A DNA stretch of 64,000 nt from Hoyosella altamirensis (GCF_014191505.1 NZ_JACHWS010000002.1:744001-808000); one strand, 5' to 3'. Numbered from the stretch's first letter, positions 1-11,312 are shown. Translations and numbers: made by a program. The notes: a model not told the origin generated them from the sequence alone.

Positions 1-1169
1 CCACCGGCACACTTATCGACCCTGGTCGCATGAACCGTGTCCTGGGCATCGATACCGCAACTGGCCGAGTACGGGTGCAAGCCGGTATCACGCTTCGAGA
101 TCTCACCGAGTCGCTGGCGAGTGCAGGTCTGGCCCTGCGACATAGCGGCGGTGCCTATGACCAGCAGCTTGGTGGCTCGCTCGCGACAGGCACGCACGGA
201 ACCGGGACGACGTCCGCGAGCCTGTCAGCGCAAGTCCGGTCCGTGCGGCTCGTCACCGCCGATGGCACTGTGCGCGAGGCCGCGGCTCCCGCCAGCACGA
301 GCGAAGACAGCGATTTCTTCAATGCCGCAGTGCTGGGCCTCGGCGCACTCGGACTCGTTACTGAGGTGGAGCTCGAAACGGTTCCTGCGTTCCGCCTGCA
401 CCGGGTACAAACTCCGAGAATCCTTGATTCGCTGATGCCTGAGCTGCTCGACCGCGTCGCGGCAACAGACCACACCGAGATCTTCCTCTTCCCTTATACG
501 CGTCGCGCGCTACTCCTTGAAGCGACACGGACCGACGCCCCAGCGCAACGGGAGAACCCCCTCAGGCTTTGGTTCGAGCGTGACATCCTTGAGTCCACCG
601 CACTGGGATCGATGCTCCGGATCGCTGCGACGAAACCTAAAGTCGCTCCCCTGGTTTCGCAGGGCATCGCGGCGCTCGCAAACTCGGGTGAGCGCATCGA
701 CGACAGCACCAAGCTCTCAATTCCGGCGGCGCGCGTCCGCTACACCGAGATGGAGTACGCGATACCCATTCCCCGGGTCATCGAGGCGATTGAACGGATC
801 CTCGCGGTCATTCAGGCACGACGACTACCCGTGGCATCGCCGATTGAAGTGCGGTTCGCAGCGGCGGATACTGCGCTGCTCTCCCCGGCCTCGGGCGGCC
901 CGGTGGCTTACGTAGCGGTGCATCAGTATGTGGGGCTTCCCTGGGAAGACTACTTCGCCGCAGCGGAGAGCATCCTGCTCGAACTCGGCGGGAGACCCCA
1001 TTGGGGGAAGCGGCACAGCCTCACCGCGCGTGACTTCGCTGCCCGCGTTCCGGGCTGGAACGCCTTCGGCCGGGTGCGGGCTCATGTGGATCCTGACGGG
1101 ATATTCTCGGGCGAGTACCTTCAGCGCATCCTCGGCCCGGTTCCGTCTCTCCCTGGGGGCCGACCGTGA
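1..1169 (+). CDS. D-arabinono-1,4-lactone oxidase-type FAD oxidoreductase (5' end outside window)
   Basis: The open frame is already running at base 3 (TGTLIDPGRMNRVLG...), so the true start lies upstream and the ATG at 30 is internal. What is seen is the second part of a PCMH-type FAD-binding domain (VQAGITLRDL, GGSLATGTHGTGT) followed by the ALO C-terminal domain, with the family motif RPHWGKRH near the end (roughly 50 residues before the stop). The family oxidises aldonolactones or related sugar lactones and alcohols using covalent or tight FAD. The substrate here is not determined by sequence. The stop overlaps the next start (GTGA), so the two genes are translationally coupled. Confidence 0.85.
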   Translation, partial: TGTLIDPGRMNRVLGIDTATGRVRVQAGITLRDLTESLASAGLALRHSGGAYDQQLGGSLATGTHGTGTTSASLSAQVRSVRLVTADGTVREAAAPASTSEDSDFFNAAVLGLGALGLVTEVELETVPAFRLHRVQTPRILDSLMPELLDRVAATDHTEIFLFPYTRRALLLEATRTDAPAQRENPLRLWFERDILESTALGSMLRIAATKPKVAPLVSQGIAALANSGERIDDSTKLSIPAARVRYTEMEYAIPIPRVIEAIERILAVIQARRLPVASPIEVRFAAADTALLSPASGGPVAYVAVHQYVGLPWEDYFAAAESILLELGGRPHWGKRHSLTARDFAARVPGWNAFGRVRAHVDPDGIFSGEYLQRILGPVPSLPGGRP

Positions 1170-1531
1170 GGCCGACACCTCTGCAATACCTCGGATACAT
1201 CGTCGGGAAGTCATTGCCCGCGGAGATGCGTGAATGGGTGCGCAATGATCTCGTCGGACCGGGCGCGACGCGGCGTTATCTGTTCCGGGGAATACTCCCG
1301 CTCATCCCGCTCCTTGCGGCATTCCTGCTGATCCCCGGCCCTCGATGGGTCATAGCCGCAATGATATTGCTGCTGCTCATCCCTTACGTGTACTTCCTGG
1401 TCGCGCTCACCTACGTCTACCGTCGGCACCGGCTCCTCACCCATGGTCTTGATCCCGCGCTTCTCACTCAGCGCGAAGAACATCGCCGCCAGCGGGAACG
1501 CGACGACTATGAGCGGCGTTTCGGAAGATAG
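1166..1531 (+). CDS. DUF5313 family small membrane protein
   Basis: 121 residues, starting MRPTPLQYLGYIVGKSLP, with GTG overlapping the previous stop by 4 nt. The N-terminal RP.PLQ..Y..G..LP..... pattern followed by W and a central hydrophobic block (about residues 45-85, two membrane spans) matches DUF5313, a family found in Mycobacteriales and with no known role. The charged tail (REEHRRQRERDDYERRFGR) is probably cytoplasmic. Coupling to the FAD oxidase is visible, but no functional link is known. It could equally be a general actinobacterial membrane protein that only shares a transcript. Confidence 0.75.
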   Translation: MRPTPLQYLGYIVGKSLPAEMREWVRNDLVGPGATRRYLFRGILPLIPLLAAFLLIPGPRWVIAAMILLLLIPYVYFLVALTYVYRRHRLLTHGLDPALLTQREEHRRQRERDDYERRFGR

Positions 1532-1570
1532 CGGCACGCTCGACGTTATCGAACGACCTACACTCGCACT

Positions 1571-2881
1571 GTGACCGAACGCGATCCCGCAAGCCCGCAC
1601 GACGTTGTCCCGCCCGGTGGAGCCGGCCGGGAACGCCAGAACCGAATCTATCGCGACGGGGTCAGCGGCCTCGTGCCCAATATCCCCACCGATCCGCAAA
1701 CTCTTGAGAAAGCTGCAGCCGATGCGCTTCCGGAGAAGGCTTTCGCTTACCTTGCTGGTGGCGCAGGCTCCGAAGCGACGATGCGCGCCAACCGAGCAGC
1801 TTTCGAGTCATGGTCAATAGTGCCGCGCGTCCTGCGGAACGTCGCCGAGCGAGACCTCAGCACCGAGATCTTCGGGCGGCGCCTTCCCGCTCCGCTCGCG
1901 CTCGCACCCATCGGGGTCCTTGAACTCGCGCATGAGGAGGCCGATCTCGCTGTCGCCCGCGCAGCTGCCGCGACTGGGGTTCCGTTCATCTTTTCCAATC
2001 AGGCGTCCGTACCAATGGAGGACACCGCGGACGTGATGGGAGACGCGCCGCGCTGGTTTCAGCTGTATTGGAGCACCAATGACGATCTCGTTGCGAGTTT
2101 CGTTGAGCGAGCGGAGAAATGCGGTGCAGACGCCATCGCAGTCACCCTGGATACCACGATGCTGGGGTGGCGCCCGCGCGACCTCAATCTGGGTTCGTTG
2201 CCATTCAGCCAGGGCCAGGGGATTGCCCAGTACACCAGCGACCCCGTTTTCGCCCGAATGGTGAAGCAGCGCATAGTCAGCGAGCGGGTAGGTAAGCCAG
2301 ACGTCAAGATCACGCGCAGCACGGTCAAAACGCTGATCAATATGACGCATCACTATCCCGGCAAGTTCCTTCCGAATCTGCTGTCCGCGCAGCCGCGAAC
2401 AGCCGTCGAGACATTCCTGGAAACCTATTCGCGTCCGTCGTTGACCTGGGATGACATCGCGAAATTGCGGGAAATGACGAAGCTGCCAATTCTCCTGAAG
2501 GGTGTTTTGCACCCAGATGATGCGCGCCAGGCTGCTGATCTCGGTGTCGATGGAATCGTCGTCAGTAACCATGGTGGACGCCAAGTAGACGGGTCAGTCG
2601 CATCCCTCGCGGCGCTGCCGGACGTTGCGGAGGCGGCGGGGGGACTCACAGTGGTGTTCGACAGCGGGATCCGTACCGGCGCTGATATTTTCAAGGCGCT
2701 CGCTTTGGGCGCAGATCTGGTCTTGATTGGCCGGCCCTATGTGTGGGGGCTGGCACTCGAGGGCGAGCGCGGCGTCGAAGACGTCATACGGAACTTGATA
2801 GCGGAGTTCGATCTCACAGTTGGGCTGAGCGGTCTACGTTCGGTTGAACAGATCACCACGGACGCGCTGAGGGAGAAGTAG
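1571..2881 (+). CDS. FMN-dependent alpha-hydroxy acid oxidase (lactate 2-monooxygenase / lactate dehydrogenase type)
   Basis: 436 residues from a GTG start; 39 nt after the DUF5313 gene. It is a TIM-barrel FMN enzyme of the glycolate oxidase/LldD family. APIGVLELAHEEADLAVARA is the FMN-binding region, FQLYW and AVTLDTT follow, and SNHGGRQVDG carries the catalytic His/Arg pair, followed by DSGIRTGADIFKALALGA and the phosphate-binding IGRPY. The long insertion between GWRPRDL and the SNHGG motif (GQGIAQYTSDPVF... through ...TLINMTHHYPGKF) resembles mycobacterial lactate 2-monooxygenase more than membrane LldD. Likely substrate is L-lactate or another 2-hydroxy acid. It ends 1 nt before a strong terminator hairpin. 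Confidence 0.85.
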   Translation: MTERDPASPHDVVPPGGAGRERQNRIYRDGVSGLVPNIPTDPQTLEKAAADALPEKAFAYLAGGAGSEATMRANRAAFESWSIVPRVLRNVAERDLSTEIFGRRLPAPLALAPIGVLELAHEEADLAVARAAAATGVPFIFSNQASVPMEDTADVMGDAPRWFQLYWSTNDDLVASFVERAEKCGADAIAVTLDTTMLGWRPRDLNLGSLPFSQGQGIAQYTSDPVFARMVKQRIVSERVGKPDVKITRSTVKTLINMTHHYPGKFLPNLLSAQPRTAVETFLETYSRPSLTWDDIAKLREMTKLPILLKGVLHPDDARQAADLGVDGIVVSNHGGRQVDGSVASLAALPDVAEAAGGLTVVFDSGIRTGADIFKALALGADLVLIGRPYVWGLALEGERGVEDVIRNLIAEFDLTVGLSGLRSVEQITTDALREK

Positions 2882-2882
2882 C

Positions 2883-2917
2883 AGCAAGCCCCCCAGATTC
2901 GGTCTGGGGGGCTTGCT
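2883..2917. terminator. Bidirectional hairpin terminator
   Basis: Perfect 15-bp inverted repeat (arms 2883-2897 and 2903-2917) with a TTCGG loop, placed between two convergent genes, the lactate-oxidising enzyme and gltD. The arms are GC-rich, and short T/A-rich flanks follow on either side. It would serve both transcripts. Confidence 0.85.
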
Positions 2918-2938
2918 ATTCGCTCGGATTACGTCCGA

Positions 2939-4387
2939 TCAGCGGATCGGCATCGTGGTGGTCTTCACCGGCGCCGGCAGCGCTGTACTGCCTTCCAGGT
3001 AGCTGTCGACCGCGGACGCGCAGGCACGGCCCTCAGCGATAGCCCACACGATCAGTGACTGCCCGCGACCCATGTCACCGGCGACGAAGACGCCCGGAAC
3101 ACTGGATCCCCAGTTGGAATCACGCGACACATTGCCACGGTCGGTGTACTCGACGCCCAGCTTGTCCAGCAGGTCTTCCGTCTCGGGGCCGACGAAGCCC
3201 ATCGCTAGGAATACGAGGTCTGCTTCGAGTTCGAAGTCGCTTCCTTCCACCTTCTGGAAGCGCCCGTCCACCATCTCGACTTCGTGTGCACGAACCCCTG
3301 TGAGTTTGCCGTCCTTGCCGACGAACTCTTCGGTGTTCACCGAATAGACTCGCTCGCCGCCTTCTTCGTGAGCAGAGGACACCCGATAGACCATCGGGTA
3401 CGTCGGCCACGGGTTGGCCGAGGGACGCTCCTCCGGCGGGCGCGGCATGATCTCGAACTGGTGCACAACCTCTGCACCCTGTCGTAGTGCTGTGCCGAGG
3501 CAGTCAGCTCCCGTGTCACCGCCACCGATGATGACGACTTTCTTGCCCTTGGCACTGATGGGCGGCTCGTCGATGTCGCCGAACTGCACGCGGTTGGAGA
3601 ACGGCAAATACTCCATCGCTTGGTAAATGCCCTCGAGTTCCCGGCCGGGAATCGGGAGGTCACGCCACTTTGTGGCACCGCCAGCCAGCACAACAGCATC
3701 GAAGTCCGAGGTCAGCTGAGATACAGGGAAATCCACACCGACGTTGATACTCGTGCGGAAGATGGTTCCTTCGGATTCCATTTGAGCGAGACGGCGGTCG
3801 ATGTGCCGCTTCTCCATCTTGAATTCCGGGATGCCGTACCGCAGCAGGCCACCGATCCGGTCCGCGCGCTCGAACACGGTGACGGCGTGGCCCGCACGCG
3901 TCAACTGCTGCGCAGCTGCGAGACCTGCCGGCCCCGAACCTACGACCGCGACGTACTTGCCGGTCGTGCGGGTCGGATGCACTGGTTCCACCCAGCCCTG
4001 CTCAAAAGCGTGATCAATGATCTCAACCTCGACCTGCTTGATCGTCACAGGGTCTTCATTGATTCCCAGAACACATGCCGCCTCGCAAGGGGCGGGACAC
4101 AGGCGGCCCGTGAACTCCGGAAAGTTGTTCGTCGCATGCAGCCGGTCGATGGCCTCGCGCCACCGGTTTTTGTGCACCAGGTCGTTCCACTCGGGAATGA
4201 TGTTGCCGAGCGGACAGCCCTCGTGGCAGAAGGGAATGCCACAGTCCATGCAGCGTCCCGCCTGCGTCTGCAGCAGCGTCTGGTCGAATGGCTCATACAC
4301 CTCATGCCAGTCCAGCAGGCGCAACGCAACTGGACGCCGGACGGGAAGTTCCCGGCCGTGCTTGAGGAAGCCTCTTGGATCACCCAC
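2939..4387 (-). CDS. gltD: Glutamate synthase (NADPH) small subunit
   Basis: 482 residues from a GTG start. It carries the N-terminal Fe-S motif [17 protein letters not shown] and [10 protein letters not shown], which bind two low-potential 4Fe-4S clusters, then the FAD motif [15 protein letters not shown] and the NADPH-binding motif [15 protein letters not shown]. It passes electrons from NADPH to the large subunit for the conversion of glutamine plus 2-oxoglutarate into two glutamates. Its start lies 8 nt inside the end of gltB, which implies translational coupling and 1:1 expression. Length is normal for the family. Confidence 0.96.
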   Translation of the reverse strand: MGDPRGFLKHGRELPVRRPVALRLLDWHEVYEPFDQTLLQTQAGRCMDCGIPFCHEGCPLGNIIPEWNDLVHKNRWREAIDRLHATNNFPEFTGRLCPAPCEAACVLGINEDPVTIKQVEVEIIDHAFEQGWVEPVHPTRTTGKYVAVVGSGPAGLAAAQQLTRAGHAVTVFERADRIGGLLRYGIPEFKMEKRHIDRRLAQMESEGTIFRTSINVGVDFPVSQLTSDFDAVVLAGGATKWRDLPIPGRELEGIYQAMEYLPFSNRVQFGDIDEPPISAKGKKVVIIGGGDTGADCLGTALRQGAEVVHQFEIMPRPPEERPSANPWPTYPMVYRVSSAHEEGGERVYSVNTEEFVGKDGKLTGVRAHEVEMVDGRFQKVEGSDFELEADLVFLAMGFVGPETEDLLDKLGVEYTDRGNVSRDSNWGSSVPGVFVAGDMGRGQSLIVWAIAEGRACASAVDSYLEGSTALPAPVKTTTMPIR

Positions 4388-7300
4388 GTGCGGCCTCCAT
4401 GATCGCTTCGTTCACGTCTGTTCCCATCCTCTTGGCAGTGGCGATTGCCTGCAGAACCTTCTTGTAGTCGCGGGGCATCACCCTGACGAAGTGGTTCACT
4501 TCCTGCGACCAGTTCGACATGATCCGCTCAGCAACCGCGGAGCCGGTGAGATCCCGGTGCCGTTCGACGATGTCGTAGAGAGCACGGACGTCGTCGGACT
4601 CGAGGTCCTCGACATCAACCATTTCGGGGTTGACGTTCGCATCGAAGGTGTTGTCCGGGTTGTACACGTAGGCGACACCACCGGACATGCCGGCACCGAA
4701 GTTGCGGCCGGTCTTACCGAGAATGATGGCTTTACCACCTGTCATGTACTCGCAGCCATGGTCACCGACACCTTCAACGACCGCCACTGCACCCGAGTTC
4801 CGGACGCAGAAACGCTCCCCGACCACACCTCGCAGGAAGACTTCACCCTTGGTCGCACCGTAAAGGATGACGTTCCCGCCGATGATGTTGTTCTCCGCGA
4901 CGAACTCGTCAGGCGCGTTCAGCGGCGGCCGGACAACGATGTGGCCGCCTGAAAGGCCTTTACCGATGTAGTCGTTGGCGTCACCGAAGAGCTCAAGCGT
5001 GATGCCCTTCGGGAGGAAGGCGCCGAAGCTGTTGCCCGCAGAGCCAGTCAGCTTGATCGAGATCGTGCCGTCGGGCAGGCCGTCGCCACCGTACTTCTTG
5101 GTCAGTTCGTGGCCGAGCATGGTGCCGACCGTGCGGTTGACGTTCGTGATCTTCGATTCGATCGACACCGGTGTGCCGGTTTCCAGCGCTTCACGCGCCT
5201 GGTCGATCAGCTGGTTGTCGAGCGCTTTCTCCAGACCGTGATCCTGAGTCTGCGTGCAGCGCAGTGCCTGATCCTCGAAGTACGAATCCGCCTGAACCAG
5301 GATCGGCTTCAGGTCGAGCTTCGAAGCCTTCCAGTGGTCAACAGCGGGAGTGAAATCGAGCATCTGAACCTGGCCGACCGCCTCATCAATTGAGCGGAAG
5401 CCCAGGGCAGCCAGGTACTCGCGAACCTCTTCGGCGATGTAGTAGAAGAAATTCTCCACGAACTCCGGTTTGCCGTTGAACTTCTCGCGCAGCGCCGGGT
5501 TCTGGGTTGCGATACCCACTGGACAAGTGTCGAGGTGGCATACACGCATCATGATGCAGCCAGACACGACGAGGGGTGCGGTCGCGAAGCCGTACTCTTC
5601 AGCACCGAGCAGGGTAGCAACGATGACGTCGCGGCCAGTCTTCATCTGGCCGTCCACCTGCACGACAATGCGGTCACGCAGTCCGTTCATCAGCAATGTC
5701 TGCTGCGTTTCCGCGAGGCCTAGCTCCCACGGCGCACCAGCGTGCTTGAGCGACGTCAGCGGTGACGCACCCGTGCCGCCGTCGTGGCCGGAGATGAGCA
5801 CAACATCCGCGTGAGCCTTGGAAACGCCTGCGGCGATTGTGCCGACACCAATCTCAGAAACGAGTTTGACGTGGATGCGCGCACCCGGGTTCGCGTTCTT
5901 CAGATCGTGGATCAGCTGTGCGAGGTCCTCGATCGAGTAGATGTCGTGGTGCGGCGGCGGCGAGATCAGGCCTACACCTGGTGTGGAATGGCGAACCTCC
6001 GCAACCCACGGATAGACCTTGTGTCCGGGAAGCTGCCCACCTTCGCCTGGCTTCGCGCCCTGAGCCATCTTGATCTGGATGTCAGTGCAGTTCGTCAGGT
6101 AGTGCGATGTCACGCCGAATCGCCCCGATGCGACCTGTTTGATCGCGGAGCGCCGCCAGTCACCGTTCTCGTCTGGAGTGAATCGGCTGATGTCCTCGCC
6201 GCCCTCACCCGAGTTGGAGCGACCACCAATCCGGTTCATGGCGATGGCCAGCGTCTCGTGAGCCTCCGCAGAGATCGAGCCGTAGCTCATCGCGCCGGTG
6301 GAGAAACGCTTGACGATCTCCTCGACGGACTCGACTTCGTCGATCGGCACTGGCGGGCGAATGCCCTCACGCAACTTGAACAAGCCGCGCAACGACGCCA
6401 GCTTCTCCGACTGGTCGTCGACGAGTGACGTGTACTCCTTGAAGACCTCGTACTGTCCTGAGCGCGTGGCGTGCTGCAGCTTGAAGACAGTCTCCGGGTT
6501 GAACAGGTGGTATTCGCCCTCGCGCCGCCACTGGTACTCACCGCCGACTTCGAGTTCGCGGTGCGCCAGTTCTTCCTTGCGCTCGAGGTACGCGAGCTGG
6601 TGGCGGGTCGTCACGCTCTTAGCGATCACATCGAGCCCGATGCCCTCGATCGCACACCTCGTGCCGGTGAAGAACTCGTCAAGCAGCTCCTGCGACAGAC
6701 CAATGCAATCGAACAACTGCGCACCGGTGTACGAGGACAGCGTCGAGATGCCCATCTTGGACATCACCTTGAGCACGCCCTTGCCAGCTGCCTTCATATA
6801 GTTGGCAACCGCCTGCTCGAAAGAGATCCCGTTGAGCTGACCGCGCTCGACCAGATCCTCGATCGTCTCGAACGCCATGTAGGGGTTGATCGCCGCGGCT
6901 CCGTAACCGAGGAGCACGGCCATGTGGTGGACCTCACGCGCGTCGCCGGTCTCGACGATCAGACCGACCTTCGTGCGGGTCTTCTCACGCACCAGGTGGT
7001 GGTGGATGGCTGACGTCATCAGCAACGCCGGGATCGGAGCGAAATGCTCGTTCGAATTCCGGTCGGACAGCACGATAACCCGCGCGCCACCGTCAATCGC
7101 GTCAGAAACATGACGCTTCATTTCGGCGAGCGCCTTGCGGAGCCCCTCGCCGCCCTCGACAACTTTGAATAGCCCCGACACGACAACGGAACGGAACTCA
7201 GGCAGATGCCCGTCATCGTTGGCGTGGATGAGGCGAGCGAGGTCGTCGTTGTCCAGAATCGGCTGAGGCAGCACGATCTGACGGCACGACTGCGCGTTCG

Positions 7301-8966
7301 GGCTCAGCAAGTCACCCTCGGGACCAATTGTCCCGAAAAGACTCGTCACAAGCTCTTCGCGGATCGCGTCCAGCGGCGGATTTGTAACCTGCGCGAAAAG
7401 CTGCTGGAAGTAGTCGTAAATCAAGCGGGGACGTGCCGAAAGAACAGCAATCGGCGTGTCTGTGCCCATAGAGCCGATGGCTTCCGCGCCCGTACGCGCC
7501 ATCGGTGAGATGAGTATGTTCACCTCTTCCTGCGTGTATCCGAATACACGCTGGCGCAGCAATACACGCTTGTGCGGCATGTGCACATGGACGCGCTTGG
7601 GCAGCTGGTCGAGCGGAAGCAGCCCCTTCTCCAGCCATTCGCCGTAGGGGTGCTCCGCGGCTAGTTCGGATTTGATCTCGTCATCGCTGACAATGCGGCC
7701 TTCTTTGGTGTCAACGAGGAACATACGGCCAGGCTGCAGACGCATACGCTGCACGACGCGGGACGGCTCGATGTCGAGAACACCGACCTCTGAAGCCATC
7801 ACGACGAGGCCGTCATCTGTGACCCAGATACGCGAGGGGCGAAGGCCGTTGCGGTCAAGCACAGCACCAACCAAGTCACCGTCGGTGAAGCACACCGAGG
7901 CAGGGCCGTCCCACGCCTCCATTAGCGACGCGTGGTACCGGTAGAAAGCGCGCTGCGCGGGATCCATCGACTCGTGACGCTCCCAGGCCTCAGGAATCAT
8001 CATGAGGACGGCATGCGGGAGTGAGCGCCCACCAAGGTGCAGCAACTCAAGCACTTCGTCGAAACGCGCAGTGTCGGACGCACCTGGGGTGACGACAGGG
8101 AAGATCTTCTCGAGGGCGCCTTCACCAAAGATGTCCGACTTGATGAGCGCCTCACGCGCGCGCATCCAGTTCTCGTTGCCGTTAACCGTGTTGATCTCAC
8201 CGTTGTGCGCTACAAGGCGGAAGGGGTGCGCCAGCGGCCACGAAGGGAACGTGTTCGTCGAGAAACGCGAGTGGACGATACCGAGAGCACTTTCCACCCG
8301 ATCGTCCTGCAAGTCGAGGTAGAGCTCCTTGAGCTGAGGCGTGGTCAGCATGCCCTTGTAGACGATGGTGCGCCCGGACAGCGACGGGAAATACACCGTC
8401 TCCTTACCGGGGCCATCCTGGCCCGGGCCCTCTTTACCAAGTTCATGCTCGGCGCGTTTGCGCAGCACATAGACACGACGCTCGAGGTCCATCCCAGTGA
8501 GCTGCGAATCCGAACCCGTGAGGAAGGGCTGCCAGAAGGTCGGCATTGCGTCGCGTGCCATTCGGCCGAGCGAAGACGCGTCGACTGGCACTTCGCGCCA
8601 GCCCAGCACCTGCAGGCCCTCTGATTTGGCAAGCTTCTCGAATGCGCTGCGCGCATTCTTAGCCGCCCACGCACCCTGCGGGAAAAAACCGATTCCAGTC
8701 GCGTACGCACCCGGGTCAGGAAGGGCAAAGTCGACGACTTCGCGGTAGAACCTGTCGGGCACCTGAATGAGGATGCCCGCACCGTCACCACTGTTCGGTT
8801 CTGAACCTGCGGCGCCACGGTGCTCGAGGTTCAGCAGCGCGGTGATCGCCTTGTCGACGATGTCGCGGCTTCGCCGACCGTGCATGTCGACGACGAAAGC
8901 CACACCACACGAGTCATGCTCGTTGGCGGGATCGTAAAGGCCGTACCGGCCCGGCATCTTCTTCAT
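4380..8966 (-). CDS. gltB: Glutamate synthase large subunit
   Basis: 1528 residues from ATG. After a propeptide of 19 residues comes Cys20 in the context DSCGVAFV, which is the N-terminal nucleophile of the type II glutamine amidotransferase domain once the propeptide is removed. Central and FMN-binding synthase domains follow, with the 3Fe-4S motif [15 protein letters not shown], and the C-terminal beta-helix GXGXG-repeat domain closes the protein ([20 protein letters not shown], then [18 protein letters not shown]). The subunit carries out ammonia channelling and glutamate formation in nitrogen assimilation. It is first in the gltBD operon; the 5' region up to tRNA-Leu carries its promoter, but no recognisable operator was seen. 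Confidence 0.97.
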   Translation of the reverse strand: MKKMPGRYGLYDPANEHDSCGVAFVVDMHGRRSRDIVDKAITALLNLEHRGAAGSEPNSGDGAGILIQVPDRFYREVVDFALPDPGAYATGIGFFPQGAWAAKNARSAFEKLAKSEGLQVLGWREVPVDASSLGRMARDAMPTFWQPFLTGSDSQLTGMDLERRVYVLRKRAEHELGKEGPGQDGPGKETVYFPSLSGRTIVYKGMLTTPQLKELYLDLQDDRVESALGIVHSRFSTNTFPSWPLAHPFRLVAHNGEINTVNGNENWMRAREALIKSDIFGEGALEKIFPVVTPGASDTARFDEVLELLHLGGRSLPHAVLMMIPEAWERHESMDPAQRAFYRYHASLMEAWDGPASVCFTDGDLVGAVLDRNGLRPSRIWVTDDGLVVMASEVGVLDIEPSRVVQRMRLQPGRMFLVDTKEGRIVSDDEIKSELAAEHPYGEWLEKGLLPLDQLPKRVHVHMPHKRVLLRQRVFGYTQEEVNILISPMARTGAEAIGSMGTDTPIAVLSARPRLIYDYFQQLFAQVTNPPLDAIREELVTSLFGTIGPEGDLLSPNAQSCRQIVLPQPILDNDDLARLIHANDDGHLPEFRSVVVSGLFKVVEGGEGLRKALAEMKRHVSDAIDGGARVIVLSDRNSNEHFAPIPALLMTSAIHHHLVREKTRTKVGLIVETGDAREVHHMAVLLGYGAAAINPYMAFETIEDLVERGQLNGISFEQAVANYMKAAGKGVLKVMSKMGISTLSSYTGAQLFDCIGLSQELLDEFFTGTRCAIEGIGLDVIAKSVTTRHQLAYLERKEELAHRELEVGGEYQWRREGEYHLFNPETVFKLQHATRSGQYEVFKEYTSLVDDQSEKLASLRGLFKLREGIRPPVPIDEVESVEEIVKRFSTGAMSYGSISAEAHETLAIAMNRIGGRSNSGEGGEDISRFTPDENGDWRRSAIKQVASGRFGVTSHYLTNCTDIQIKMAQGAKPGEGGQLPGHKVYPWVAEVRHSTPGVGLISPPPHHDIYSIEDLAQLIHDLKNANPGARIHVKLVSEIGVGTIAAGVSKAHADVVLISGHDGGTGASPLTSLKHAGAPWELGLAETQQTLLMNGLRDRIVVQVDGQMKTGRDVIVATLLGAEEYGFATAPLVVSGCIMMRVCHLDTCPVGIATQNPALREKFNGKPEFVENFFYYIAEEVREYLAALGFRSIDEAVGQVQMLDFTPAVDHWKASKLDLKPILVQADSYFEDQALRCTQTQDHGLEKALDNQLIDQAREALETGTPVSIESKITNVNRTVGTMLGHELTKKYGGDGLPDGTISIKLTGSAGNSFGAFLPKGITLELFGDANDYIGKGLSGGHIVVRPPLNAPDEFVAENNIIGGNVILYGATKGEVFLRGVVGERFCVRNSGAVAVVEGVGDHGCEYMTGGKAIILGKTGRNFGAGMSGGVAYVYNPDNTFDANVNPEMVDVEDLESDDVRALYDIVERHRDLTGSAVAERIMSNWSQEVNHFVRVMPRDYKKVLQAIATAKRMGTDVNEAIMEAARG

Positions 8967-9373
8967 AGGTCGCTTTCGCGGCTGGGGTGTTCGGTCATTC
9001 TCCGCGCACTCCGATCCTGTTGGACAGAAGTACGTGAGTTTCGCGGACGAGGGCGTTACGGTGAAGGTGCCCCGTACAGTGACGGCAACGGGTTATGCCC
9101 GCGTCGTCCCGGTACGTTGTCCAGTGAGCTGGCGCCGCTTTGCGCGCAGTTCAAGCCTCCACGATAAGGCAGGGAGCCACAGTCAGGGCAAATTAGGGTA
9201 CGTTACCAACGCGATGACCTGCGGTTTTTCTTCTGAATCGTGATCTCGTCAACACCCTCGGCCCCACGGACTGGGATAAGAATATCCCCTGGTCCGAGAA
9301 ACAACAATGAACGGGCCCAGAACGGCGAGATGTGCTTCGCTGACCGCAGCGATGAGATCAGCTACGGCCAGCG
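8967..9373. other. Intergenic region between gltB and tRNA-Leu
   Basis: No convincing gene. It must hold the gltBD promoter (minus strand) and the end of the tRNA-Leu transcript. The only structure seen by eye is a short inverted repeat, GGGATA-4 nt-TATCCC at 9273-9288, which could be a weak terminator for the tRNA or a binding site. It has no T tract and is low confidence. Confidence 0.4.
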
Positions 9374-9460
9374 TGGTGGGCGAGGGGGGACTTGAACCCC
9401 CACGTCCTTACGGACACTGGCACCTGAAGCCAGCGCGTCTGCCAATTCCGCCACTCGCCC
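9374..9460 (-). tRNA. tRNA-Leu (anticodon CAG)
   Basis: Class II tRNA with a long variable arm. The acceptor GGGCGAG pairs with CTCGCCC, the anticodon stem-loop CTGGC-TTCAGGT-GCCAG gives anticodon CAG (codon CUG), the T arm contains GGTTCAAGTCC, and the discriminator A is followed by a genome-encoded CCA at 9374-9376. A leucine tRNA next to fhaA is the arrangement in mycobacteria. Confidence 0.95.
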
Positions 9461-9715
9461 GAGCGACCGGGAAACAGTAGCACGAATCACCAAGGAACGA
9501 TAAACAGCAGGTCACGGGTATGCTCCGGCGTGTCACGGCTCGGCTAAGACCCGACTGCGAAGGCCCCTCCCGGGACCGATCCGCACTACCATTGACGACA
9601 GGAGATATCGCGACCTGGTGCCCACACGAGAATTCGTGCCCACCTGGTCGCTTTCGCCATGTCGCCACGAACGCTATGGAGCACGGCGAAAGCAAGACGT
9701 CAGAAAGGAGGCCCC

Positions 9716-10753
9716 ATGGGAATGCTCGACCGGTTCGAGCGAAAACTCGAAGGGGCCGTCGGGGACGCGTTCGCACGTCTCTTCCGCAGTGCTGTAGTTC
9801 CTCAAGAGATCGAGTCGGCGCTTCAGCGGTCGGCTACAGACGGCGTCCAGGAACTTGATGGGGGATACCTCCTCGCACCCAATAACTATGTGGTCACGAT
9901 CGGCGCATCCGACCACGAACGACTCACAAATGACCGAGAACTAACCGAACGAGTGTTTGCGCGCCATCTTGCTGAGTTCATCACCGAGCAAGGCTGGCAG
10001 ACATACGCCGCGGTTCGTGTGCACTTCGACATGTCAGACGAGCTCCATACTGGGCAATTCCGTGCTTCGGGGATCATCGACCCCGACGTGGCGCCACAGT
10101 CAGGCGCGGTCTGGCCGGTCGCTGCAAGCAATCAACCGGCGAGCATTCAAGAGTCCCCCGAAGGAAATCAACAGTCAGGAGCTGGCTCTATGACCCCTCA
10201 GCGCGATGCCGTCCGCAGCATCGGTCGGCACCTGTTCGGTACACGCCGCGGACGCAGCCACGAGGAAACTGCCTACCCGTCGGCTTACCGTTCCGGATCG
10301 AAGGGGCAGTCGGCATCCGAATCGCATGGCGAATCCGCATACTACGATCCCGATTACGGTGAGCCGATCTACGATGACCTCGATTTCGCCGAGGAGAGCT
10401 TCGATCAGCAGCCCGAGGCAGCGTCGCCGCCCGTGCACCGCCGCCCGACCCAATGGACTCGCCAGGCACTAACCGCCGTCCTCGAACTCGGTGATGGCAG
10501 CGGCCGGAGTCTCACCATGCGGAAGGGCGCCACCGTCATCGGTCGCGGCCAGGACGCCCAGTTCCGTGTCCCCGACACTGGTGTCTCCCGACGGCACGCG
10601 GAGATCCGCTGGGACGGTCAGCTTGCACTGCTGTCAGACCTGAAATCTACTAATGGCACAACGGTAAATGGTTCCCCCATCACGGTGTGGCAGCTTGCGG
10701 ATGGGGACGTTATACGGGTAGGCCATTCCGAGATCATCGTGCGGATCAACTGA
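9716..10753 (+). CDS. fhaA: FHA domain protein FhaA (DUF3662 + FHA)
   Basis: 345 residues. The start MGMLDRFERKLEGAVGDAFARLF is chosen because it has an AGGAGG ribosome site and is the conserved FhaA N-terminus; an in-frame ATG at 9659 would add 19 unconserved residues. Residues 1-about 115 are the DUF3662 domain, then comes an acidic low-complexity linker with Tyr-rich YYDPDYGEPIYDDLD. The C-terminal FHA domain (about 260-345) has GRGQDAQFRVPDTGVSRRHAEI and the LKSTNGTTVNG core. In mycobacteria FhaA binds phosphothreonine proteins in the MviN/MurJ complex and links PknA/B signalling to peptidoglycan precursor export; the mviN homologue lies at the right end of this window. Confidence 0.95.
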   Translation: MGMLDRFERKLEGAVGDAFARLFRSAVVPQEIESALQRSATDGVQELDGGYLLAPNNYVVTIGASDHERLTNDRELTERVFARHLAEFITEQGWQTYAAVRVHFDMSDELHTGQFRASGIIDPDVAPQSGAVWPVAASNQPASIQESPEGNQQSGAGSMTPQRDAVRSIGRHLFGTRRGRSHEETAYPSAYRSGSKGQSASESHGESAYYDPDYGEPIYDDLDFAEESFDQQPEAASPPVHRRPTQWTRQALTAVLELGDGSGRSLTMRKGATVIGRGQDAQFRVPDTGVSRRHAEIRWDGQLALLSDLKSTNGTTVNGSPITVWQLADGDVIRVGHSEIIVRIN

Positions 10754-10847
10754 ATTCGGCAGGTGTCCCACTCTCAAGGGGATTTCTGTGGACAATAGGC
10801 GGTGATCGCCACGGAGTACGGATCCACCGAAGAGGAGGTGTGCACCC

Positions 10848-11312
10848 ATGCAGGGGTTAGTTCTGCAACTCACGCGCGGTGGGTTCCTCCTCCTGCTTGT
10901 CCTGTTCGTCTGGGCAGTGCTTCGGGTTCTGCGTGCTGACATATACGCGGGGTCTGGGCTGCGCGTGCCCACCCGCCAGAGCTCAGGAAAGCCCCGCCTG
11001 GGCCTTCTGTCGCGCAACAAGGTCGCGCGAACTCTGATCGTGACTCAGGGTGCGCTGGCGGGTACGCGCATCACCCTGAGCAGTCAGCCGATATTGCTCG
11101 GCAGAGCCGACGATTCAACACTGGTGCTCACCGATGACTACGCGTCTAATCGGCATGCACGAATATCCCCGAGAGGCAACGACTGGTACGTCGAAGACCT
11201 CGGATCAACCAATGGCACGTACCTCGACCGCGCAAAGGTGACTACGGCAGTGAGAGTTCCGCTCGGCACGCCCATTCGTGTGGGCAAGACTGTGATCGAG
11301 CTCCGGCCGTGA
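10848..11312 (+). CDS. fhaB: FHA domain protein FhaB (FipA)
   Basis: 154 residues with an AGAGGAGG ribosome site 10 nt upstream. An N-terminal membrane segment (about residues 9-30, GGFLLLLVLFVWAVLRVL) is followed by a basic linker and a C-terminal FHA domain (about 83-154: LLGRADDSTLVLTDDYASNRHARI, GSTNGTYLD). It reads phosphothreonines made by PknA/PknB; the mycobacterial homologue bridges FtsZ and FtsQ under oxidative stress. Its stop overlaps the pstP GTG start (GTGA). Confidence 0.95.
   Translation: MQGLVLQLTRGGFLLLLVLFVWAVLRVLRADIYAGSGLRVPTRQSSGKPRLGLLSRNKVARTLIVTQGALAGTRITLSSQPILLGRADDSTLVLTDDYASNRHARISPRGNDWYVEDLGSTNGTYLDRAKVTTAVRVPLGTPIRVGKTVIELRP

Noticed and set aside
1814-2584. 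A 256-codon minus-strand frame inside the lactate-oxidising enzyme gene
   Set aside because: Antisense shadow of a clear FMN-enzyme gene, with no family motifs.
4017-4952. A long plus-strand frame across gltD/gltB
   Set aside because: Antisense to both glutamate synthase genes; composition and lack of a ribosome site show it is a shadow.
9273-9288. A nitrogen-regulator operator for gltBD
   Set aside because: The GGGATA/TATCCC dyad does not match known GlnR or AmtR boxes and is too short to support a regulatory call.
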